Shown: positions 13,505-21,010 of the stretch, in pieces | How the letters are laid out: each line of letters opens with the position of its first letter | Numbering within the stretch: position 1 is the first letter of the stretch | Source of the DNA: a virus | Reading direction: 5' to 3' (one strand) | Length of the DNA: 38,313 nt | IMG/VR virus record: IMGVR_UViG_3300050021_000833 | Coordinates: 1-38,313 of that record | The notes under the pieces: generated by a model | What the model was told of the DNA's origin: nothing | Databases searched by the model: none | What the model saw: the letters and a program-made list of their open reading frames with translations, nothing else | Made by a program: the position numbers and the translations under genes

Positions 13505-16074
13505 TGACCTGGCTCGACCGGTGCCCGACCTGCGGCGGCCCCGCTGAGTTCGTGGATGGCTGCGTCCGCAGCACCGTCGCCGGATCTGAGCCCACCCGTC
13601 TCGTCGAGGCCGCGGTGCCCGACAGCTTCAACGACATCCGCCAGCGGGTCGAGCAGGCGCTGACCACCTGGTATGCGACCAACGACGCGGCCGAGGACGC
13701 CAAGAACGGCAACGACCCCACCGACGACGATGACGACTTCTCCGTCGACGTCTGGGTCTGCGACCTCGGTACCGACTGGGTGGTGTGGGAGTCGTACGGC
13801 TCGATGGGACCCGGGCCCGGCCAGTGGAAGATGACCTACACCCTCGATGCCGCCGGCACGGTCACCCTCGACGGCACTCCCACCAAGGTCGAGACGCTCA
13901 CCCAGTACGTGCCGGCCAAGGAAGCCCGGGACCGGATCCACGGCCGGGTGCTCGAGTCGAAGGGCACCGATACCGCCGGCGGGCGCATCTTCGACGTCCA
14001 GATCATCGCCTTCGGCGACTCCCGCAACGGACGGCGGTACCCCCAGCAGGTGATGACCGAGGCGGTCTCCAAGTACGAAGGCGCCAAGGCCTACGACCAC
14101 CACCGCACCGACGAGGAGCTCACCACCTCGACGATCAACGGCCTGGTCGGTGCCTACCAGAACGTGACGGCGACCACCGAAGGCCTCCAGGGCGACCTGC
14201 ACCTGCTGCCCTCGGCCACACACGCCGCCGAAGCGCTCGACGCCAGCCTCGTGGCCCAGTCCCAGGGACTGCCCCCGATCGTCGGCATCAGCCACGACGT
14301 GATGGCGCTGTACAAGCCCATCACCGTCGGTGGCAAGAGGTTCATGGAGGCGACCGAGATCCATTCGGTCAACTCCGCAGACGTTGTCGCTGACCCCGCC
14401 GCCGGCGGCAAGGCGACACGAATGGTGGCCGGAGGTTCCGGCGCCGATCCCGAGGAGGGAAACACCATGACGCTCAAGGAGCTGCTCGCTTCGCTGCGCG
14501 AGGCCACTCCCGAAAAGAGGACCGAGCTGCTTCAGGAGCACAAGGCCACTGTCGAGGAGTTCGGTTTGGACGAGGCCGCCATCGGCCGCATCCTGGCCGA
14601 GGACCCGCCTTCCCCTGTGACGCCCCCGGTCACCGATCCGGCGACCCCGCCGGCGCCGGCCGTGCCTCCCGTCACCGACCCCGCTGTGGCCCCCGCCGCC
14701 GGCGAGCTCGTGCTGGCCAAGGAGTCCGCCCTCGGTCGGATGCTGATCCGGGACGCCGTCACCTCGGTCGGACTCGACGCCAAGTTCGTCGAGTCGATCG
14801 CCGCCCGTCTGCCCGATCGGTTCAGCGAGTCGGTGCTGACCACGCACGTCGCTGCCTACCAGGACATGCGAGTGGAGCTCGAGAAGGAGCTGATGGTCCG
14901 CTCGCCCGAGGGGATCATCCCCCACGTCGCGGTCACCGGTGAGGAGCGGACCAAGAAGATCTCCGCCCTCGACGCCATGTTCGACGACAGCCCGGCCCGG
15001 ATGGGCGAGGGCTATCGCAGCCTGAAGCAGGCGTTCCTCGACATCACGGGGCTCAATACCCGTGGCATGGGCAATGCCGAGCTCAGCCAGGCGATCATGC
15101 GGGAGTCGATCGGCTCCCAGCAGTTCGACTCCGCGGCCACCCGGTCGACGGAGTCCGCCCAGTCCGGCACGTGGAACCTGATCCTGGGTGACTCGATCAC
15201 CCGGCGCATGGTGGCCATGTACGAACAGCCCAACCTGCAGACCTGGCGGTCGGTCGCCTCGTCGATCGTGCCGATCGTGGACTTCAGGCTGCAGCGCCTC
15301 GACCGTCTCGGTGGGTACGGCGTGCTGCCGGGCGTCAACCAGGGCGCCCCGTACCAGCCGCTCACCACGCCGGGCAACGAGGAGGCCACCTACCAGATCT
15401 CCAAGCTGGGCGGCACGGAAGACCTGACCCTGGAGACCATCGCCAACGACGACCTCCGAGCCGTGCAGCGCATCCCGACCCTCTTGGGCCTGGCCGCCGC
15501 GCAGACGCTCTACCGGTTCGTCTGGGGCATGCTGATCAACAACGTCATCTACACCCCCGACACCACGGCGCTTTTCGCAGCCGGCCACAACAACACGGCC
15601 GCCACTGCGCTGAGCAACGGGAACCTGTCGGCGGCCCGGGCGGCGATGCGTCAGCAGACCGCCTACGGCGACGCGAAGGACATCCTGTCCATCCTGCCGA
15701 AGTTCCTGGTGGTCAACTCCAGCCTCGAGCAGCTCGCCTACGAGCTCACCGAGTCCGCCGTTGCCGTGCCCACCACGGCGCCCGACGGCGGCGCGGCCGG
15801 CCCGATCCCCAACCTGCACCAGGGGATGCAGGCCATCGTGGTCGACTTCTTCACCGCGACCTCGACGACCAACTGGTTCGTCGTGGCCGATCCCAACCTG
15901 ATCCCCACCATCGAGCTGGGCTTCTACAACGGACAGGTCGACCCCGAGCTGTTCGTGCAGAACGACCCGACCGTCGGTTCGGTGTTCACCGCGGACAAGA
16001 TCACCTACAAGATCCGCCACATCTACGGCGGCACGGTGGTCGACTTCCGCGGCCTCTACCGAGGCAACAGCTGA
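13504..16074 (+). CDS. Prohead protease-scaffold-major capsid fusion protein
   Basis: This 856-residue protein joins three functions. Residues 1-30 hold a CxxC zinc-ribbon-like start. Residues about 140-315 resemble a prohead protease, with candidate His in AYDHH (199-200), Ser in VGISHD (263) and the closing block VVADPAAGG. Residues about 322-450 are helical and Pro-rich, like a scaffold or delta domain. Residues about 520-856 match major capsid proteins of the Mu gpT-like type (GDSITRRMVAMYEQPNL; GGTEDLTLETIANDDL). Protease and capsid are usually separate genes or are fused as here in some phages. A strong internal start at 14467 probably makes the scaffold-capsid part alone. A terminator follows. 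Confidence 0.85.
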   Translation: MTWLDRCPTCGGPAEFVDGCVRSTVAGSEPTRLVEAAVPDSFNDIRQRVEQALTTWYATNDAAEDAKNGNDPTDDDDDFSVDVWVCDLGTDWVVWESYGSMGPGPGQWKMTYTLDAAGTVTLDGTPTKVETLTQYVPAKEARDRIHGRVLESKGTDTAGGRIFDVQIIAFGDSRNGRRYPQQVMTEAVSKYEGAKAYDHHRTDEELTTSTINGLVGAYQNVTATTEGLQGDLHLLPSATHAAEALDASLVAQSQGLPPIVGISHDVMALYKPITVGGKRFMEATEIHSVNSADVVADPAAGGKATRMVAGGSGADPEEGNTMTLKELLASLREATPEKRTELLQEHKATVEEFGLDEAAIGRILAEDPPSPVTPPVTDPATPPAPAVPPVTDPAVAPAAGELVLAKESALGRMLIRDAVTSVGLDAKFVESIAARLPDRFSESVLTTHVAAYQDMRVELEKELMVRSPEGIIPHVAVTGEERTKKISALDAMFDDSPARMGEGYRSLKQAFLDITGLNTRGMGNAELSQAIMRESIGSQQFDSAATRSTESAQSGTWNLILGDSITRRMVAMYEQPNLQTWRSVASSIVPIVDFRLQRLDRLGGYGVLPGVNQGAPYQPLTTPGNEEATYQISKLGGTEDLTLETIANDDLRAVQRIPTLLGLAAAQTLYRFVWGMLINNVIYTPDTTALFAAGHNNTAATALSNGNLSAARAAMRQQTAYGDAKDILSILPKFLVVNSSLEQLAYELTESAVAVPTTAPDGGAAGPIPNLHQGMQAIVVDFFTATSTTNWFVVADPNLIPTIELGFYNGQVDPELFVQNDPTVGSVFTADKITYKIRHIYGGTVVDFRGLYRGNS
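14452..16074 (+). other. Internal in-frame start for scaffold-capsid product (ATG 14467)
   Basis: GAGGAGGGA (14452-14460) lies 6 nt before an ATG at 14467 that is in frame with the fused gene. Initiation here gives a 535-residue protein that starts exactly after the protease domain, with a scaffold-like helix (MTLKELLASLREATPEKR) followed by the capsid fold. This is the arrangement expected if capsid must greatly outnumber protease, as with nested lambda Nu3 inside C. Confidence 0.6.
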
Positions 16075-16086
16075 GCCTGCCCTGAT

Positions 16087-16123
16087 CTTGGGCCCGGACC
16101 GATCCTGACGGTCCGGGCCCAGG
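16087..16123 (+). terminator. Strong hairpin terminator after the capsid gene
   Basis: CTTGGGCCCGGACCG (16087-16101) pairs with CGGTCCGGGCCCAGG (16109-16123) across a 7-nt loop, giving a 15-bp stem with one G-T pair. It is followed by TTGTTCC, a weak U-tract. It probably ends or reduces transcription between head and tail genes, or protects the capsid mRNA 3' end. Confidence 0.75.
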
Positions 16124-16157
16124 TTGTTCCTGCACCATTCGAACCGAAGGAGGGCTC

Positions 16158-16556
16158 ATGCCCGGATTCATCGATCTACCCAACGACATCGTCGAGAACG
16201 TCAGCATCCCAGCGTTCGCCACCGCCGGTGAGACCCCGGTCTACCGGGCGCAGGCCAACGGCGTCGTGGTTGCCGCGTTCTGGGTGCCGTCGGCCGCGGT
16301 CAGCCACAACGCGACCAACTACTGCACCCTGGCCCTGCGCAACCGCACCACGGGAGCAGGAACGGCGCTGCCGGCCACCCGGTCGTACGCGGCCACCGAC
16401 TCCGTGGCGTTCGTGGCCGAGGCCATGACGCTCGACGCCACGCTGGCCAACACCCAGTTCGTCGCCGGCGACGTGCTGACGGCGCAGGTGACCGATGCGG
16501 GCGCCGGCCTCGCTCTGCCCGCCGGGTACCTGGACCTCCACATTCGGTGGCGCTGA
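16158..16556 (+). CDS. Probable head decoration or small virion protein
   Basis: The 132-residue protein is Ala/Thr/Val-rich and predicted all-beta, with no Lys-rich or membrane segment: typical of a virion surface protein. AAGGAGGGC gives a strong ribosome site about 4 nt before ATG 16158. Position right after the capsid gene suggests capsid decoration. The family is not recognised, and a head fibre is an alternative. Confidence 0.55.
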   Translation: MPGFIDLPNDIVENVSIPAFATAGETPVYRAQANGVVVAAFWVPSAAVSHNATNYCTLALRNRTTGAGTALPATRSYAATDSVAFVAEAMTLDATLANTQFVAGDVLTAQVTDAGAGLALPAGYLDLHIRWR

Positions 16557-16852
16557 TGGAGATCTACACCCCGCTCTCGGTCCCGGGAGCATCGGGTGCG
16601 ATCTCCGGCATCGGCGTCCCCGGCGGCATTTTCGGGGGCTACCTCGTCCATGCCGTCGGCGGCGCAGCCGTCGTGAAGTTCTACGACAACGCCTCGGCCG
16701 CTTCCGGCACGCTCCTCGGCGCAGCCGACCTGGCTGCGTCGGGCGTCGGCTCCTGGGCCTACGTGCAGTTGACCCCGCCGGTCCGCATCACCGCGGGGGT
16801 CTACTTCGAGATCGTCTCCGGAGCGGTCGAGGGCTCGATCCTCATCGCCTGA
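16556..16852 (+). CDS. Small beta-rich virion protein
   Basis: ATG 16556 overlaps the previous stop (TGATG); the in-frame GTG 16547 is less likely. The 98-residue product is Gly/Ala-rich and beta-prone (VVKFYDNASAASGTLLGAAD, SWAYVQLTPPVRITAGVYFE). Proteins of this kind in the head-tail junction region are usually minor head or decoration proteins. The family is not recognised. Confidence 0.55.
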   Translation: MEIYTPLSVPGASGAISGIGVPGGIFGGYLVHAVGGAAVVKFYDNASAASGTLLGAADLAASGVGSWAYVQLTPPVRITAGVYFEIVSGAVEGSILIA

Positions 16853-18066
16853 TGGCAGCAACCGTCCAGCGGCTCCTCGCCGGCAAGCCGGGGACGCTCA
16901 GCGTCACCATGGTCGACACCAACGGCGACCCGGCCGAGGCGGCAGGGGCCCTGACGGTCGGCGTCCAGTCGGTTTCGGGGCAGACCATCGTCGCCCCGGG
17001 CACCGCGACGACAGCGGGAAGCGCCACCGGCGTCTACACCGTGGCCGTCACGGCTGCTCAGGCGAACAGGCTGGACCAGTGGGTCGCCACCTGGTCCGAC
17101 GCCGGCAACGGCTCGAGCCAGACGTCGGACCATGAGGTCTGCGGCGGGTTCTTCTTCTCGCTGACCGACGCCCGCAACAGCGACGCGGTCCTGAAGGACA
17201 CGGCCAAGTACCCCGACTCGATGATCATGGCGAAGCGCCAGGCCGTCGAAGAGGAGTGCGAGTTCATCTGCGACGTGCCGTTCGTGCCTCGCTACCGGCG
17301 GGTGCTTCTGGACGGGACGGCGGAGCCGGAGATCTTCCTGCCCGACAGCAAGATCCGCACCGTCCGCTCGGCCATGATCATCACGGCGGACACCACCGGC
17401 GGGGCGTACGTCTACCTCCCGTCGGTGACCTCGATCACCTCGACGTCGGTGGCGTTCACCGTGACATTCGCCACGAATCACTCCCTGGGCCCGGGCGCCA
17501 ACCTGATCCTGTCCGGCTTCAACCCCTACGCCTACAACGGGAACTGGGTCGTAGCCTCCGTACCGGCCGCCAACCAGGTCGTGGTGAGCACCAACCTGAA
17601 CCCCGGGAACGCGGGCACCATCGGGACCGCCGTCGGAGCCACCGGCCAGGTCATCGTCTTCACCGCCGGCCAACTGGCCTCGATCGTCATCGACGACGAC
17701 TTCAAGATCCAGCGCAACGACGGCGGTGTGTGGGACGAAGGCCGCCGCAACGTGGTCATCGAATACGAGTGCGGTTGGGATGCTCCCCCCGGCGAGCTCG
17801 CCGACGCCTCGATGATCCGATTGCGATCGGTGCTCAACCGCCAGTTCTCCTCCGTGCCCGACCGGGCCACCTCGTTCGTCACCGAGGGCGGGACCACGTT
17901 CCGCCTCGACCTGCCCCACGCCTTCGCCACCGGGATCCCCGAGGTCGACGCCGTCTACAACCGCTACTCGACCCGCGAGTACGACGACGCCGATCCGATC
18001 CCGGCCTCGATGCAGGTCAACACCGACCCGTCGTGGTTCTCCGTCTACCACGGCGGCCGACGATGA
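16852..18066 (+). CDS. Head-tail adaptor (connector) protein with inserted beta domain
   Basis: The 404-residue protein has an N-terminal Ig-like beta domain (about 1-95). A connector-like part follows: DAVLKDTAKYPDSMIMAKRQ, the CDVPFVPRYRRVLLDG strand block, then VVIEYECGWDAPPGELADAS and a C-terminal helix (IRLRSVLNRQF). This is the plan of gp6/gp7-like adaptors that sit under the portal. A domain of about 75 residues (about 187-262, with GFNPYAYNGNW) interrupts it; a close relative occurs in the tail tube gene and a diverged one in the SGNH fibre. ATG 16852 overlaps the previous stop. Confidence 0.7.
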   Translation: MAATVQRLLAGKPGTLSVTMVDTNGDPAEAAGALTVGVQSVSGQTIVAPGTATTAGSATGVYTVAVTAAQANRLDQWVATWSDAGNGSSQTSDHEVCGGFFFSLTDARNSDAVLKDTAKYPDSMIMAKRQAVEEECEFICDVPFVPRYRRVLLDGTAEPEIFLPDSKIRTVRSAMIITADTTGGAYVYLPSVTSITSTSVAFTVTFATNHSLGPGANLILSGFNPYAYNGNWVVASVPAANQVVVSTNLNPGNAGTIGTAVGATGQVIVFTAGQLASIVIDDDFKIQRNDGGVWDEGRRNVVIEYECGWDAPPGELADASMIRLRSVLNRQFSSVPDRATSFVTEGGTTFRLDLPHAFATGIPEVDAVYNRYSTREYDDADPIPASMQVNTDPSWFSVYHGGRR

Positions 18067-18548
18067 GCACCGGCTCGACCTCTACGGCCCCGGTGGTCAT
18101 GGCCACCCTGGAAGACGCTCTCGCTGCCGAGCCCGAGCTCGCCGGCGTCCAGGTCCTCTACGGAGACACGGCCAAGGCCGATCGGGAGAACCTGATCATC
18201 ACCGGGAACATCCATTGGGCCGACGAGTCCTGGGCCGCCCTCGGCGCCCGCTCCCGGGAAGAGACCTACACGGTCGACGGGTACTGCCAGGTGCGCCGGC
18301 CCGGCGACACCCAACAGGCGGCCCTCGAGCGGTCCTTCGAGCTCGTCGCCGTCGTCGAGAACACGCTCCGCCAGCTGGTCCAGCCAGGCATGGGCTTCTC
18401 GACCGCGCTCAACGCCGCGTTCGGCGCGGCCAAGGCCCAGGTGACCAACGTCGAATTCAAACCGGGCAAGGGCGTCGGGTTCCCGAACGCCAACGAAGGC
18501 AAGGCCTACCAGCTCGACTTCGAGATCCGCATCACCGCCCGCATCTGA
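18063..18548 (+). CDS. Probable tail terminator or head-closure protein
   Basis: The 161-residue protein overlaps the adaptor stop (ATGA). It has the mixed alpha/beta pattern of neck proteins: an N-terminal helix (TLEDALAAEPELAGVQVLYG), central strands with REETYTVDGYCQVRR, a helix (LERSFELVAVVENTLRQLV) and final strands (YQLDFEIRITARI). Its size and its place between adaptor and tail tube fit a tail terminator of the gpU type. The exact family is inferred. Confidence 0.6.
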   Translation: MSTGSTSTAPVVMATLEDALAAEPELAGVQVLYGDTAKADRENLIITGNIHWADESWAALGARSREETYTVDGYCQVRRPGDTQQAALERSFELVAVVENTLRQLVQPGMGFSTALNAAFGAAKAQVTNVEFKPGKGVGFPNANEGKAYQLDFEIRITARI

Positions 18549-18558
18549 GGAGGCAGCA

Positions 18559-18825
18559 ATGAAGGTCCGCTATATCGGTCCGTTCGCGGACGACGGTGTC
18601 GAGCTGCACGACGGCACCTGGTTCGACGGGAATACCGATACCGAGGTCGAGGCGGAGCTCGTCGCCAGGTTGCTCGAGCAGACGTCCAACTGGGAGCCGG
18701 CTGACGACGAGGCCCGGGCGCTGCTCGGTATCGCTCCCACCGCGCCGCCGAAGCCCGCGCCCGCGCCAGCGCCGGCGGCTCCGGCCATCACGGAACCCGC
18801 ACCCAACACGGAGGCAACCCAATGA
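18559..18825 (+). CDS. Small protein with Pro/Ala-rich tail
   Basis: The 88-residue protein has a short beta N-terminus (MKVRYIGPFADDGVELHDG), a helix (EAELVARLLEQTSNWEP) and an unstructured Pro/Ala tail. GAGGAGGCAG gives a strong ribosome site. Similar small ORFs precede tail tube genes in many actinophages, but the role is unknown. The stop overlaps the tail tube ATG. Confidence 0.55.
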   Translation: MKVRYIGPFADDGVELHDGTWFDGNTDTEVEAELVARLLEQTSNWEPADDEARALLGIAPTAPPKPAPAPAPAAPAITEPAPNTEATQ

Positions 18826-20033
18826 GTGGAATCCTTTCGCAGTTCGGCCTGGCCGAGGAACTGCAGGTCAACACCCCGGCCATCACCGGCATCACCTCGG
18901 GGCCAACGGGATTCAACGTGACCTTCGCGTCCGCCCACGGCCTCCTGCCGGGAGATACCCTGGTGCTCGCCGGCTTCACCCCGTCGGCCTACAACGGCAC
19001 CTGGTCGATCGCCGTGGTGGCGACGACCACCACGGCGGCCGTGCTCATGACGGCCAACCCGGGCACCTCGACGGTGCAGGGCACCTACACGGCGTCGCTC
19101 TACGGACGGCCGCAGACGCCCACCCGCTTCTTCGACTTCAACACCGAGTCGCTGAAGCTGGCCATGAACCGCATCGAGTCGGCCGGCCTCCGTGCCAGCA
19201 CCCGGGTCCAACGCTCCGACCGCTGGGCGGTCAACAAGGAAGGCGGCGCCGGTGACACCACCGTCGAGGTGCAGTCCCGTGGCTTCGGCGTCCTGTTCAA
19301 GCAGATGCTCGGGACCATCGCCACGGCGGGCCCGACCGACTCCGCCTACACCCACACCGCGACCGTCGGGCCGCTGACCGGGCACTCGTTCACCACCCAG
19401 GTCGGAAAGCCGTTCACGCCCTCCCAGGTGGTGCAGCCGTTCACCCACCACGGGATGAAGATCGGCAAGTGGGAGCTCAGCTCCGCCCTCGACGGTCTCT
19501 GCGAGCTGAAGCTGACCTGGACCTACCAGGACGAGGACACGACCACCGCGCTGGCCGTGGCGTCCTACGCCGTCTCCGAGCTGTTCAGCTTCGCCGGGGC
19601 GACCATCACCATCGGCGGAATCTCCATCGACGTCACCAAGGTGACCATCACCGGCGACAACAAGCTGGCCGACAAGCGCCGGTACCTCCGGTCGTCGACC
19701 CTGATGAAGGAGCCGATCGAAGAGGGGATGCGGGACTACGCCTTCAGCGTCGACCTCGACTTCACCGATCTGTCCCACTACCAGCGGTACACCTCGATGA
19801 CCGCTGCCGGCGCCATGGCGGCTCTCACGGCAGCGTGGACGGCCCCGACCCTCATCGGTGCGACCACCTTCCCGTCGCTGGTTGTCACCTGCCCGGTGGG
19901 ACGCCAGGACGGCGAGACGCCCAATGTCACCGGGCCCAAGCTCCTCGTCCAGTCCCTGCCGTTCAAGGTGCTGAACAACGGGAGCACCTCACCGGTCAGC
20001 ATCGCCTACACCACGCTCGACGCGACTCCGTGA
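18822..20033 (+). CDS. Major tail tube protein
   Basis: The 403-residue protein sits before the chaperones and tape measure, as tail tube genes do. It shows the usual all-beta pattern (KIGKWELSSALDGLCELKLT; the region TKVTITGDNKLADKRRYLRS). Near its N-terminus (about residues 18-90) it carries an extra beta domain with GFTPSAYNGTWSIAVV, related to the insert in the adaptor at 16852. Tail tube subunits stack as hexamers around the tape measure. The extra domain likely decorates the tail surface (inference). ATG 18822 overlaps the previous stop. Confidence 0.75.
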   Translation: MSGILSQFGLAEELQVNTPAITGITSGPTGFNVTFASAHGLLPGDTLVLAGFTPSAYNGTWSIAVVATTTTAAVLMTANPGTSTVQGTYTASLYGRPQTPTRFFDFNTESLKLAMNRIESAGLRASTRVQRSDRWAVNKEGGAGDTTVEVQSRGFGVLFKQMLGTIATAGPTDSAYTHTATVGPLTGHSFTTQVGKPFTPSQVVQPFTHHGMKIGKWELSSALDGLCELKLTWTYQDEDTTTALAVASYAVSELFSFAGATITIGGISIDVTKVTITGDNKLADKRRYLRSSTLMKEPIEEGMRDYAFSVDLDFTDLSHYQRYTSMTAAGAMAALTAAWTAPTLIGATTFPSLVVTCPVGRQDGETPNVTGPKLLVQSLPFKVLNNGSTSPVSIAYTTLDATP

Positions 20034-20461
20034 CCGTCGTGATGCGCACGCAATCGCTGCGCGTCGACGGACTGAAGGAGTTCGTGGCAGCGCTGAAGGA
20101 AGTCGACCCGGCCTTTGCACGGGAGCTCAGCGCGGTGCACCGCGAGATAGCGAAGACGATTCGCGACGAATCGATCTCGATGGCCACGGGCGAGGGAAGC
20201 ACGGCGGCCCACGTCGCCCCGTCCATCCGGGCCAGCGGCACGCAGCGATCGGCATCGATCACCTTCGGCAGCGACGACTACCCGATGGCTTTGGGAGCCG
20301 AGTTCGGGTCGATCCGCTACCACCAGTTCAAGGCGTGGCGTGGCAACAGCGCGGACGCCGGCTACTTCATCTACCCGACGATCCGGGCCCACGAGGACGA
20401 CATCGAGAAGGCCGTCATGGACGGCTTCGAAAGGGTCGCAGCACACGCATTTCCCGAATGA
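20030..20461 (+). CDS. HK97 gp10-like tail-completion protein
   Basis: The 143-residue product resembles HK97 gp10-type proteins: helix VDGLKEFVAALKEVDPAFAR, a middle beta part, LGAEFGSIRYHQFKAW, and a C-terminal GYFIYPTIRAHEDDIEKAVM helix. Such proteins help join or complete the tail. It is usually encoded before the tail tube; here it comes after. The start is GTG 20030 (GTGA overlap) or ATG 20042. Confidence 0.65.
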   Translation: MTVVMRTQSLRVDGLKEFVAALKEVDPAFARELSAVHREIAKTIRDESISMATGEGSTAAHVAPSIRASGTQRSASITFGSDDYPMALGAEFGSIRYHQFKAWRGNSADAGYFIYPTIRAHEDDIEKAVMDGFERVAAHAFPE

Positions 20462-20475
20462 ACGGAGACCACCAC

Positions 20476-20874
20476 ATGCCCGCAACGACCAATCGAGAGC
20501 AACGCCGCAAGAGAGAACGGGCCAAGCCCAAGGGCGCGGTCATCCGCATCACCGTCGCCGACAAGACCTACACCCTCGACGTCGAATCGGCCATGAACGA
20601 GCTCACCGGCAGGGACGCCGCCCAGGTCCGACGGGCGACCGGCATGAGCCTTCGGGCCCTCTTCCAAGCGGCCAAGGACGACCCGGACCTCGACACCATC
20701 TCGGCGCTCGTCTTCCTCGCCCGCCGGCAGGACGATCCCCGGGTCACCTTCGACGAGGTGATCGACGACATCGGCTACAGGACCGAGATCGAGTTCGACG
20801 AGAGCGACATCGTCGAGGCCCGGGCCATCGAAGGCTCCGCCAAGGCGGTGGAGGACAACGACCCGGAAACGTGA
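20476..20874 (+). CDS. Tail assembly chaperone (gpG-like)
   Basis: The 132-residue protein has a basic N-terminus, a short beta section (AVIRITVADKTYTLDVESA) and a helical, acidic C-terminus (ISALVFLARRQDDPRVTFDE; then EIEFDESDIVEARAIEG). That is the layout of actinophage tail assembly chaperones encoded before the tape measure. ATG 20476 is chosen because GGAG (20464-20467) is 8 nt upstream; ATG 20458, overlapping the previous stop, adds 6 residues. The next ORF lies one base back in frame and may be reached by frameshifting or by its own GTG. Confidence 0.75.
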   Translation: MPATTNREQRRKRERAKPKGAVIRITVADKTYTLDVESAMNELTGRDAAQVRRATGMSLRALFQAAKDDPDLDTISALVFLARRQDDPRVTFDEVIDDIGYRTEIEFDESDIVEARAIEGSAKAVEDNDPET

Positions 20875-21005
20875 GGCGGACGCTGCGCAAGCAGTTGCCC
20901 GCCCTCTCGTACCACTTCGGCCTCCTCCCATGGGACATCGATCGCCTGCTCTTCGGTGAGGTGACCGTGTACCTCGAGGCGCTGAAAGCACTCTCCAAGG
21001 AGTAA
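20871..21005 (+). CDS. Second tail assembly chaperone segment (44 aa)
   Basis: The 44-codon frame overlaps the chaperone stop as GTGA and ends 5 nt before the tape measure. It encodes a compact helical segment (ALSYHFGLLPWDIDRLLFGE, then YLEALKAL) typical of the T part of gpG/gpGT chaperones. It is in the -1 frame relative to the first chaperone, so a fusion by -1 slippage is possible. I see no canonical slippery heptamer near the overlap, so independent start at GTG 20871 is also reasonable. Confidence 0.6.
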   Translation: MRRTLRKQLPALSYHFGLLPWDIDRLLFGEVTVYLEALKALSKE

Positions 21006-21010
21006 CCCCG

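Noticed and set aside
13348-16020. A long minus-strand open frame opposite the protease/capsid gene
   Set aside because: Composition is Gly/Val/Asp/His-rich with no recognisable domain; typical antisense shadow of GC-rich coding DNA.
20840-20880. A -1 slippery site for the tail chaperone
   Set aside because: CCCGGAAACG near the overlap does not fit the X-XXY-YYZ pattern in frame.
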